Of a stretch of DNA of 51,039 nt, positions 1 through 6,999 are shown in pieces. Under the pieces are notes generated by a model. It ran no database searches. It saw nothing but the letters and a program-made list of their open reading frames with translations, and had not been told where the DNA came from. The translations under genes and the position numbers were made by a program. Within the stretch, counting starts at the first letter, position 1, and every line of letters starts with the position of its first letter. This stretch comes from Bacillota bacterium. GTDB taxonomy: Bacteria > Bacillota > Clostridia > Lachnospirales > Lachnospiraceae. The stretch spans positions 1 through 51,039 of the forward strand of contig JAEWHR010000035.1 in the NCBI GenBank assembly GCA_023387655.1, given 5' to 3'.

Positions 1-144
1 TTCTTATGTTATTATCGTCATCACTTTCTCTCTACTTTAGCATTTTTCTTTGATTTGTCAAATTAAGTGATATTGTTTCTGATTTATTGATATGAACCAG
101 ATTAATAATGTTTAAAAAGAATAAAGGGTTATCTAATAATTCTA

Positions 145-585
145 TTACATAAATTTGTATCTAGGCTTTTCTTCTTGGAATAGCCAGTATCTAAGGTAAT
201 CATCCAGTATAATTGCTACCATAGCTAAAAGACACCAGATGAAGGAGAATGGTAAACAAATCTGGCCAAGTAAATTTATTTTATAATTTGTATAATCCCA
301 AACATCCCACTTTAAAATTAAATTTAGTATAATTCCAGAAATTAATTCAAGTACTGTCATAACCACACCACCAATTACAGATTGCTTCCATAATGGAGTC
401 TTCCAATTAAGTAACTCATTAATCAGACCACAACAAATAAATGCGAATCCACCGACCACCGCCATACTCCAATGGGTATCTCCACGATATAATAATTCAA
501 TACAAATGTAGATAAGCCCTCCTATTAGAAAGAGTAGTATATGTTTCAAAACTATTTTAAACCTCTTCTTCATTACCGCCTGCAT
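145..585 (-). CDS. CmpB-type putative ABC-transporter membrane protein
   Basis: Small integral membrane protein of 146 residues with about four hydrophobic segments (roughly residues 13-31, 39-58, 68-91 and 106-128). The stretch WDYTNYKINLLGQICLPFS matches the conserved core of the PF06541 family (putative ABC-transporter type IV, CmpB), which has no proven substrate. The start at 585 has AGGAGG six bases upstream, and a promoter lies at 635-664. It stands alone, with no ATP-binding partner nearby, so the ABC label is a family name only. The tRNA-Leu upstream on the same strand is separated from it by a terminator. Confidence 0.75.
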   Translation of the reverse strand: MQAVMKKRFKIVLKHILLFLIGGLIYICIELLYRGDTHWSMAVVGGFAFICCGLINELLNWKTPLWKQSVIGGVVMTVLELISGIILNLILKWDVWDYTNYKINLLGQICLPFSFIWCLLAMVAIILDDYLRYWLFQEEKPRYKFM

Positions 586-634
586 GGACAGCCTCCTAGG
601 TTAGGATTCTATTGTAATACCATAATCTACCTCT

Positions 635-664
635 ATTATAAATAACTATACTTTATTAAGTCAA
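635..664 (-). promoter_or_regulatory. Promoter of the CmpB-type gene
   Basis: On the minus strand TTGACT (659-664) and TATAAT (635-640) are 18 bp apart, giving a start about 40 bases before the gene. It is a near-consensus sigma-A promoter. Confidence 0.6.
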
Positions 665-835
665 CTCTCGTACTCACTTAATTTTTATATCGATAACACA
701 CTACAGGCAATACAAAAATAGAGCCAAAATTTAGGAAATAACAATGTACTATTAATAATTCCAATGATTTTGGAAGGAACTCTTGCTAATATAAAAATAA
801 GCAATAAAGATTATTTTTCAAACTGTTTCAAACAT

Positions 836-883
836 AAAAACAGCCGTAAAACCTAGTAAAATCAATGGTTTTCGGCTGTTTTC
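836..883 (-). terminator. Terminator after tRNA-Leu
   Basis: On the minus strand the stem AAAACAGCCG.AAAACC pairs with GGTTTT.CGGCTGTTTT across a 13-base loop, with one internal mismatch, and is followed by a T-rich tail. It lies just downstream of the tRNA. Confidence 0.75.
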
Positions 884-889
884 CTATAC

Positions 890-973
890 TGCAGTTGATG
901 GGACTTGAACCCACACGAGGTTGCCCTCACATGAACCTGAATCATGCGCGTATGCCAATTCCGCCACAACTGC
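890..973 (-). tRNA. tRNA-Leu (anticodon CAG)
   Basis: An 84-base class II tRNA. The acceptor stem GCAGTTG pairs with CAACTGC and the discriminator base is A. The anticodon stem CATGA/TCATG encloses the loop TTCAGGT, giving anticodon CAG, which reads CUG leucine codons. The variable arm GAGG-GCAA-CCTC is long, as leucine tRNAs require, and the T loop is TTCAAGT. The 3' CCA is not encoded. A near-consensus promoter lies 27 bases upstream and a hairpin terminator follows, so this is a single-gene unit. Confidence 0.95.
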
Positions 974-999
974 AAATCATAATGAAATATGATTTTGTA

Positions 1000-1028
1000 A
1001 TTATATCACTACGATTTAAAAAATTCAA
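1000..1028 (-). promoter_or_regulatory. Promoter of tRNA-Leu
   Basis: On the minus strand TTGAAT (1023-1028) and TATAAT (1000-1005) are 17 bp apart, close upstream of the mature tRNA 5' end at 973. Confidence 0.7.
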
Positions 1029-1161
1029 TATGAAACTATAAAACAACTATTACTAAACGTACTATAAATGACTATGATTTTATCAGAAACATAATTCGAC
1101 AAAATAAAACAAAATTTTTCTTATCATTTGTTACCATATTGTGACTTTTTCTGTTATTTAT

Positions 1162-1190
1162 TTGTAATTATTTCATATTTATGTTATAAT
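1162..1190 (+). promoter_or_regulatory. Promoter of the LuxR-type regulator
   Basis: TTGTAA (1162-1167) and TATAAT (1185-1190) are 17 bp apart, placing the transcript start near 1197. This lies downstream of the longest possible start codon (1128) and so decides for the ATG at 1224. Confidence 0.7.
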
Positions 1191-1223
1191 GTTTTTAGTA
1201 TTTCCGGTATAAGGAGGTCTATA

Positions 1224-2555
1224 ATGCGGTTCGAATATATACATAACCAAGATATGGCTACTTTTGCTATTGTATGGAGAGATGATGAATTAATGTTATG
1301 CTATACCGATATCCATTGTAGTCAGCTACTTCATATTCCCTCTACCATTGACTTTCCTATACCATTAAAAGATTATATTGAGGTACAAGACTATCAGTTG
1401 TTGAAGGGAGCCATTAAGAAACTAGATTCTGACTATAATACATTTCGTTGCTATAAGAAGGTCAGGCTAGGCAATACCTTCTTACCTTATGTAATCTCAG
1501 TCGTATCAGTCTCTTACCACAGTAATATTTACTACATATGTTCAGCCATGATGGTACATCTTCCAATGACACTAGATACTCTTGATTTTCCACATGATAT
1601 AAACCATACCTTATATAATTCTACCAATGACCTCATATTTGCAGTTCAATTAATCGATCAAAAAGAATTGCAGATAACTACATACAATGCACCATTTCTT
1701 GATTATCTTAGACTTTCAAAAATACATGGAGATAAAAAAAAATTAGGTGATATTCTTCCACCTCATGTATTACATTTCTTTATGAATAATGTAATACATG
1801 CCCTAGGATTTGGCAAGACATATCACAATACACTACACTATACCTGCTCACAACAAGATTATGCAAAATACAGCGTACCAAGGAACGGCGCTTATCACCT
1901 CGAAGTCACTTTCATTCCGCTATATCAACACAATTATCGAGGGGTCCTTTGCTCTGCCAAGGATTTAAGCGCAGAAGTTGAGGCAAAGAAGATAGCATCG
2001 GATTTGTTAGAAGAGTATAGCACTCTCTTTCACGCAACTACAAATGCTGCTGCAGTACTAACAGTAGATTCAAAGGAAAAGGTTTCAATTGAACGCATCA
2101 ATCCTGTCATGAGTGAGTTTATACAAAAATATCCCTTGTTTAGCTTATCTACTTTGTTAGATAGCAAACATTGGGCTAAACTTTTTGAGAAACGTACTTC
2201 GATTGAATCTCCAGTAACTTTTCCTTTGGGTAGAATATATTTTTATTTTAAATTAATTTTAATTCCTATTCTTCGTCAAGAGATTATACATAAGGTTATT
2301 ATCATTATTGTTGATAATACCGAACAAGTTCGATTAAATTCCGGAAGCAACGTGTCATTAACGCCTAGAGAGAAGCAAGTAATTACCCTCGCCGCGGAGG
2401 GTGAAAAAAATACTTATATCGCTTCAAAACTAGGAATCACCGTTGGAACTGTGAAACGGACTCTTTCCAATGCTTATAATAAGCTTAATATTAATTCACG
2501 TGTGGAGTTGCTTCACTATTACTATAATGAGCAACTAGGGGGCCCACATGTGTGA
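1224..2555 (+). CDS. LuxR/NarL-type HTH transcriptional regulator
   Basis: A 443-residue DNA-binding regulator. The C-terminal LuxR helix-turn-helix spans about residues 378-434, with the family signature LTPREKQVI, the recognition-helix region GTVKRTLSN and KLNINSRVEL. The long N-terminal part has no phosphoacceptor receiver domain and no membrane segment. Its layout suggests one or two PAS-like sensing domains, but I cannot name the ligand. The start at 1224 follows AAGGAGG; the reading frame is open further up to 1128, but that region holds the promoter. It is not next to a kinase or an obvious target operon, so it may act as a stand-alone (solo) LuxR protein. Odd: the product ends close to a GC-rich patch (GGGGGCCC) unlike its surroundings. 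Confidence 0.8.
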   Translation: MRFEYIHNQDMATFAIVWRDDELMLCYTDIHCSQLLHIPSTIDFPIPLKDYIEVQDYQLLKGAIKKLDSDYNTFRCYKKVRLGNTFLPYVISVVSVSYHSNIYYICSAMMVHLPMTLDTLDFPHDINHTLYNSTNDLIFAVQLIDQKELQITTYNAPFLDYLRLSKIHGDKKKLGDILPPHVLHFFMNNVIHALGFGKTYHNTLHYTCSQQDYAKYSVPRNGAYHLEVTFIPLYQHNYRGVLCSAKDLSAEVEAKKIASDLLEEYSTLFHATTNAAAVLTVDSKEKVSIERINPVMSEFIQKYPLFSLSTLLDSKHWAKLFEKRTSIESPVTFPLGRIYFYFKLILIPILRQEIIHKVIIIIVDNTEQVRLNSGSNVSLTPREKQVITLAAEGEKNTYIASKLGITVGTVKRTLSNAYNKLNINSRVELLHYYYNEQLGGPHV

Positions 2556-2574
2556 ATATTCAGCATGTTATATG

Positions 2575-2766
2575 ATATTTTCTATCTCATTCGACATATC
2601 AACCAAAGTTGTATTTCAAAATGTCGAAATAGAAAATATAATAAATTTACACGTTATTGTTAGAAACTTTCATAACGTGAGTAACAAGCCAGGATATAAT
2701 TAATGAGCTTGTTGCATACAGTAACTAGAAATAGCTACTGAAATTAAAATAGCGATGATACCATCG
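2575..2766 (+). other. Folded 5' leader: chain of inverted repeats
   Basis: The 228 bases between the regulator and the next gene hold five inverted repeats in a row. Arms: 2575-2597 with 2621-2639 (identical except a four-base insert), 2650-2657 with 2672-2679 (perfect 8 bp), 2683-2689 with 2707-2713 (perfect 7 bp), 2719-2727 with 2732-2740 (8 of 9), and 2753-2757 with 2762-2766 (5 bp, four-base loop, five bases before the ribosome site). None ends in a T run, so they do not look like terminators. I read this as a structured RNA leader of unknown type; no known riboswitch class was recognised. Confidence 0.5.
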
Positions 2767-2783
2767 TTTGCGTAAGGAGAGAA

Positions 2784-3137
2784 ATGAAACATATGTCGAA
2801 CACAATTAAAACAACAAACCCCGAAACTGTTGACAATGAATTCTTAAATCCAGAGCAATGGTCTGTATCCGAGGACAAGTATACTATTAAGTATGAACTG
2901 CTCTACTCAGTAAATCCATATTTTGAAGAGTATGAACTATGGGAATACGGAATTCGTTGCGAACTCTACAATCAAAACCTTGATCTATTAAATGATTCCG
3001 TGGTTAGAAATGTCAGTAAAGATAAAACTTATGTTTACAGCATCATGGACCTCTTAATCAAACATAAGGTTTTCCCAGTACACCTTAATGATGTTATCTC
3101 AGACAAACTAATAGAGGATACTTGCTATACTAACTAA
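2784..3137 (+). CDS. Small hypothetical protein, possibly DUF6514-like
   Basis: A soluble, acidic protein of 117 residues with no signal peptide or membrane segment. The start has AAGGAG five bases upstream; a second Met at residue 4 is also possible. The layout (a beta-rich middle with YELLYS and WEYGIRCEL, then a helix, then a C-terminal KHKVFPVHLNDVISD) resembles small clostridial proteins grouped as DUF6514. That match is from memory and weak. Function is unknown. The gene has a strongly folded leader and is followed by two more hairpins, so its mRNA is unusually structured at both ends. Confidence 0.6.
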   Translation: MKHMSNTIKTTNPETVDNEFLNPEQWSVSEDKYTIKYELLYSVNPYFEEYELWEYGIRCELYNQNLDLLNDSVVRNVSKDKTYVYSIMDLLIKHKVFPVHLNDVISDKLIEDTCYTN

Positions 3138-3143
3138 TCATAG

Positions 3144-3282
3144 ATACTTCAATATATTCATCTTTATGCTATTAAAATGATAAAGAAGAAGTATGCAGGT
3201 ATATTTAAGCGCAATGGTTAATCCTATAATAATTTCTACATAGGCACACAAGAAAAATTATGCTTTTTGAACTTTTTCTTGT
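3144..3282 (+). repeat. Two hairpins downstream of the small gene
   Basis: First a two-part stem: ATACTTC (3144-3150) pairs with GAAGTAT (3188-3194), and inside it CTTTAT (3162-3167) pairs with ATAAAG (3180-3185). Then a perfect 10-bp stem: ACAAGAAAAA (3248-3257) with TTTTTCTTGT (3273-3282). Neither has a downstream T run, so termination is possible but not shown. Confidence 0.45.
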
Positions 3283-3345
3283 CATGAATTAAAAGTAGTC
3301 CTATCAGAAATCAACACTATACTGAAGTCTACTCTAATGTTATGT

Positions 3346-3393
3346 AAAAAAAACTCTCCATAGAATGTAGTTTAGAATACATTCTATGGAGAG
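3346..3393 (-). terminator. Terminator of the deoB-dtd operon
   Basis: A perfect 16-bp stem (3354-3369 with 3378-3393) with an eight-base loop, followed on the minus strand by eight T (3346-3353). It sits 15 bases after the dtd stop. Confidence 0.95.
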
Positions 3394-3407
3394 AATCCTT
3401 TGTTTCT

Positions 3408-3860
3408 TTATTTCTTTTGAATTGATTCATCAAGTATAATTGTGAAAGGTCCATCATTCACTAAAGATACTTTCATATCAGCTCCAAAACTCCCTGTCTC
3501 AACAGTATAACCTTGCTCTTTGCACCTATTAACAAAGTAATCATAGAGTTCTTTCGCTTCTGCTGGAGGAGCAGCGTTAATAAAACTAGGACGATTTCCT
3601 TTACTCGCATCTGCATACAAAGTGAATTGAGATATTACAAGGAGTTCTCCTGATACATCCGCTAAGGATAAGTTTGTTTTACCCTGATTGTCTTCAAATA
3701 TTCTAAGCTTTAATAATTTGTTAATATAAAAGTCCGCCGTCTCCTTTGTATCCTCTTTGCCAACACCTAAGAGAACCACATATCCTTTCGAAATCTTTCC
3801 AATGACCTTTTCATCCACTGTCACATTTGCTTCTTTTACCCTTTGTATTACTAACTTCAT
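3408..3860 (-). CDS. dtd: D-aminoacyl-tRNA deacylase
   Basis: Removes D-amino acids (and glycine from tRNA-Ala) mischarged onto tRNA, a cytosolic proofreading enzyme acting as a dimer. At 150 residues the length fits the family. Family motifs are visible: SQFTLYAD at residues 77-84 with the catalytic Thr, and NDGPFT at 135-140 in place of the usual NSGPVT, the cross-subunit Gly-cisPro motif. Phe for Val there is a mild variant. It is the second gene of an operon with deoB (15-bp gap) and ends at a strong terminator. Confidence 0.95.
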   Translation of the reverse strand: MKLVIQRVKEANVTVDEKVIGKISKGYVVLLGVGKEDTKETADFYINKLLKLRIFEDNQGKTNLSLADVSGELLVISQFTLYADASKGNRPSFINAAPPAEAKELYDYFVNRCKEQGYTVETGSFGADMKVSLVNDGPFTIILDESIQKK

Positions 3861-3875
3861 ACTAATCTCCGTAAC

Positions 3876-5048
3876 TTATTTTTTCATGCACTCCTCTAAG
3901 AAGGATTCACCTTGAATTTTACTTGGAACATTAAAATACTCAAGAATCGTTGCCCCAATATCTGCAAAGCTCTTTCTTGTACCTAAATTACAATTTCCTT
4001 TGATTTGGCTTCCATAGACAATTAATGGTGTGTACTCTCTGGAATGATCGGTGGAAGGAGTAGAAGGATCACATCCATGATCAGCTGTAATCATTAGAAT
4101 ATCTTCCTCCTGCATAGATTCCAAAAATCTTGGAAGTTGTTCATCAAAATAGGATAATGCCTTAGCATAACCATCCACATCATTACGATGACCATAAACC
4201 ATATCAAAATCAACTAAATTTATAAAACATAAGCCTTCGAATTCCTTCTTCTGATACTTTAAGGTTTCTTCGATACCTTCTTCATTATTTTTTGTATAAA
4301 CCATTTCAGTTACACCGCTACCTGCGAAGATATCATTAATTTTACCAACCGCAAGTACAGAGTAGCCTGCTTCTTTTAATTGATTTAGCATAGTATCTCT
4401 TGGTGGCTGTAAGGAATAGTCATGACGTCTTGCTGTTCTTCTATAGTCTGGGTACTCTCCTTCAAAAGGTCTTGCAATGACACGTCCAACACCTGTCGCT
4501 CCCTCACAAATCTCTCTTGCGATTTCACAATAACGATATAACTCCTCAATTGGAACTACACCTTCATGGGCTGCAATCTGAAATACACTGTCGGCAGAGG
4601 TATAAACAATTAAAGCACCTGTTTCCACATGCTCTTTCCCGTAATCTTTAATTACTTCGGTACCTGAGTAAGGTTTGTTACAAATCACCTTTCTCCCTGT
4701 TCTCTTCTCAAATTCCTCTATAAGCTCCTTCGGGAATCCCTCAGGAAATGTTGGAAGTGGCTTTTCTGATATAATTCCTGCTATTTCCCAATGCCCGATT
4801 GTTGTATCCTTACCCTTTGATGCCTCGGTCATTCTTGCATAGGTAGCTTGAGGCACCACTTTACTATTCGCCAAATCAGTTAACCCATCCATATGAAAAA
4901 GTCCGAGTTTTTCTAGATTTGGGGTGGTATAAAACTCACTTTTGTAGGCTGCTTTTAAGGTATTACTTCCTTCATCTTTATAGTTCGCGGCATCTGGCAT
5001 TTCGCCGATACCAACACTGTCTAGTACAATCAAAAATACTCGTTTCAT
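3876..5048 (-). CDS. deoB: Phosphopentomutase
   Basis: Converts ribose-1-phosphate or deoxyribose-1-phosphate to the 5-phosphate in nucleoside salvage. The 390-residue length fits the family. The alkaline-phosphatase-like metal sites are visible: the first Asp in VLDSVGIGE (D10), DTTIGHWEIAG with the phosphorylated Thr, and the late DHG and TDHSREYTP ligands of the two manganese ions. An AAAGGAG site precedes the start. It is transcribed with dtd. It is not beside other deo genes; a ribose-5-phosphate isomerase (rpiB) that could use its product lies elsewhere in the window. Confidence 0.95.
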   Translation of the reverse strand: MKRVFLIVLDSVGIGEMPDAANYKDEGSNTLKAAYKSEFYTTPNLEKLGLFHMDGLTDLANSKVVPQATYARMTEASKGKDTTIGHWEIAGIISEKPLPTFPEGFPKELIEEFEKRTGRKVICNKPYSGTEVIKDYGKEHVETGALIVYTSADSVFQIAAHEGVVPIEELYRYCEIAREICEGATGVGRVIARPFEGEYPDYRRTARRHDYSLQPPRDTMLNQLKEAGYSVLAVGKINDIFAGSGVTEMVYTKNNEEGIEETLKYQKKEFEGLCFINLVDFDMVYGHRNDVDGYAKALSYFDEQLPRFLESMQEEDILMITADHGCDPSTPSTDHSREYTPLIVYGSQIKGNCNLGTRKSFADIGATILEYFNVPSKIQGESFLEECMKK

Positions 5049-5133
5049 TGATACTCCTTTCTCTTTTTGTTAATTTGTTTACAAATTTAAGATTTATTTC
5101 ATAATGATACACAATATAATAATAAAAAATCTA

Positions 5134-5162
5134 TTGTTCCAACACTGTAAATATGATATAAT
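5134..5162 (+). promoter_or_regulatory. Promoter of the PAP2 gene
   Basis: TTGTTC (5134-5139) and TATAAT (5157-5162) are 17 bp apart, about 60 bases before the TTG start at 5226. A plausible divergent promoter for deoB (TTGGAA/TATATT, minus strand) overlaps the same region. Confidence 0.6.
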
Positions 5163-5225
5163 CACATCGGTTTACAAAAAAATATACTGGTAAATATTTC
5201 CGAAAACAAGAAAGGTCGTGTTCAC

Positions 5226-5897
5226 TTGAGTGCATTCATAAAAAAATATAAACACGCATGGGTATTACTTTATTTCTTGATCTATGCTCCATGGTTTCTT
5301 TATCTAGAAAAAACTGTCACAGTAAACTATCATTCCGTTCATATAAAACTAGATGATTACATTCCATTTAATGAGCTATTTGTTATTCCTTATTATATCT
5401 GGTTTGCCTTCATCGCTGTAGTAGTTGGATACTTATTGTTTGTAGATAAAAAAGAATTCTACCGATCCACTGCTTTTTTATTTATTGGTATGACTGTTTG
5501 CTTATTCATATATACCATCTGGCCAAACGGGCAAGATCTACGTCCCGATTTAGCAACCATTGGCCGGGACAATATCTTACTTGATATCGTTCGTAATCTT
5601 TACCGAACCGATACCTCTACAAATGTTTGCCCAAGCATCCATGCTTTCAACTCAATTGGAGCTTGCATTGCAGTGTATCATACTAATTCCTTAAAAAATA
5701 AGCGCTATATCACGATGCCTACTGTGATTCTTACTATTTTAATTTGTATGTCTACTGTATTTTTAAAGCAACACTCGATATTTGACGTTATTTGTGCTGG
5801 ATTATTAGCAAGTGTCATGTATTTAGTAGTATACGTACCGGATTATGCAAAACTTCTTGAGAATAAAAAAGCTCGTGTAAAATCAACGACTTCATAA
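5226..5897 (+). CDS. PAP2-family membrane phosphatase
   Basis: Integral membrane protein of 223 residues with about six hydrophobic segments, of the PAP2/phosphatidic acid phosphatase superfamily. Motif 2 appears as CPSIHAFNS (usual PSGH, here PSIH as in Aur1-like members) and motif 3 as S-x5-KQH-SIFDV, giving the catalytic His and Asp. Motif 1 is reduced to LRPD. The likely job is dephosphorylating a lipid phosphate such as a phosphatidate or undecaprenyl pyrophosphate, but the substrate cannot be told from sequence. The start codon is TTG, with AGAAAGG about ten bases upstream. It ends at a strong terminator and stands alone. Confidence 0.85.
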   Translation: MSAFIKKYKHAWVLLYFLIYAPWFLYLEKTVTVNYHSVHIKLDDYIPFNELFVIPYYIWFAFIAVVVGYLLFVDKKEFYRSTAFLFIGMTVCLFIYTIWPNGQDLRPDLATIGRDNILLDIVRNLYRTDTSTNVCPSIHAFNSIGACIAVYHTNSLKNKRYITMPTVILTILICMSTVFLKQHSIFDVICAGLLASVMYLVVYVPDYAKLLENKKARVKSTTS

Positions 5898-5924
5898 TTC
5901 AATATACTATATGATAGCAATATA

Positions 5925-5967
5925 GGTGTTGTTAAGGTCCAAAAGACCTTAACAGCACCATTTTTTT
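5925..5967 (+). terminator. Terminator after the PAP2 gene
   Basis: A 15-bp stem (5925-5939 with 5945-5959) with a five-base loop, then seven T. The T run overlaps the last codon of the convergent glycosyltransferase gene. Confidence 0.93.
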
Positions 5968-6982
5968 AACCAAACTTAAATATTTTCTTAGAAATAGAAT
6001 AACCCATTTTAACGATACTATGCCCTGCTTTTGTCTTAAACTTCATACTTTTACCTAAGATACCTGCACCAACCTTTTTACATAGTTCACTATCTTTATC
6101 TTCAAGGTATCTCCATAAATCATCTCTCTTTTGAATGCTCTCTTCTGACCCATCTTTTATCAGGTATACAGAAGAAACTGTCATAATAATGCCCAAATAC
6201 TTAATCATATACCTTTGAAGATTTTTGTTCTCAATCGCCATCACATCAACGCAATCAATCATGATCTTATTCACTCTAAGTTGTTGATCGATACGTTTCA
6301 TCATATTGGCTTCCGTTACCGATTGATCATCTCTACCGATAAAATATCGGTAAAGATCAACATTCATATAGTACATGCTCTTTACAAAACTAAGTGGCTG
6401 ATAAACAAATATATTATCTACGTAAAATGTGTGTTTTGGCAACTCTAACTTACACTCTCTAAGAAGTTCAGTACGGTAAATCACCGAATGCATTAACATG
6501 TATTTTCCTTGTTGAAAATGTCCAACATCATCCCACGTAAACACTTTATGTTGTGGAAGTGCAGATGTATAATTAATGACTTTTTTCTTATTTTCATGAA
6601 CCTTTTCATAGACATAATTCGCGATGAACATATCCACGTAGCGGCCTTCTGTCATCATTTCTTTTAAAACCTTTAGAACATTTAATAATGCGTCCTCATC
6701 GAGCCAGTCATCACTGTCGACAACCTTATAATACAATCCAGTCGCATTTTTTAAACCAGCATTTACAGCAGAACCGTGCCCTCCATTTTCTTGATTTACT
6801 GCTTTTACTATTGTAGGATAACGCTTTTCATATTCGTCTGCAATCTGAGCTGTCTCATCTTTGGAGCCATCATTTACAATAATGATTTCTACATCCTCCC
6901 CACCAACTAATACAGACTCTATCGCTTTTCTCATATACGCTGCTGAATTATAGCACGGTATCGCTGCTGTTAAAAGTTTCAT
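5966..6982 (-). CDS. Family 2 glycosyltransferase
   Basis: A 338-residue inverting glycosyltransferase (GT2, GT-A fold). The N-terminal domain has the nucleotide-sugar site VNDGSKDET and the metal-binding DSDDWLDED, with NGGHGSAVNAG between them. No membrane helices are apparent, so it is probably cytosolic or peripheral. The acceptor is unknown; the family serves cell-wall polysaccharides, teichoic acids and glycolipids. It is the last gene of a three-gene unit (17 bp after the 851-residue protein), which hints at envelope work for the whole unit. Confidence 0.9.
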   Translation of the reverse strand: MKLLTAAIPCYNSAAYMRKAIESVLVGGEDVEIIIVNDGSKDETAQIADEYEKRYPTIVKAVNQENGGHGSAVNAGLKNATGLYYKVVDSDDWLDEDALLNVLKVLKEMMTEGRYVDMFIANYVYEKVHENKKKVINYTSALPQHKVFTWDDVGHFQQGKYMLMHSVIYRTELLRECKLELPKHTFYVDNIFVYQPLSFVKSMYYMNVDLYRYFIGRDDQSVTEANMMKRIDQQLRVNKIMIDCVDVMAIENKNLQRYMIKYLGIIMTVSSVYLIKDGSEESIQKRDDLWRYLEDKDSELCKKVGAGILGKSMKFKTKAGHSIVKMGYSISKKIFKFG

Positions 6983-6999
6983 TACAATCCTCCTCCATT

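Noticed and set aside
1128..1223. Longer N-terminus for the LuxR-type gene
   Set aside because: The -35 and -10 boxes lie inside it, and AAGGAGG points to 1224.
2575..2639. Terminator for the LuxR-type gene
   Set aside because: The stem is imperfect and no T run follows on the plus strand; it fits a structured leader better.
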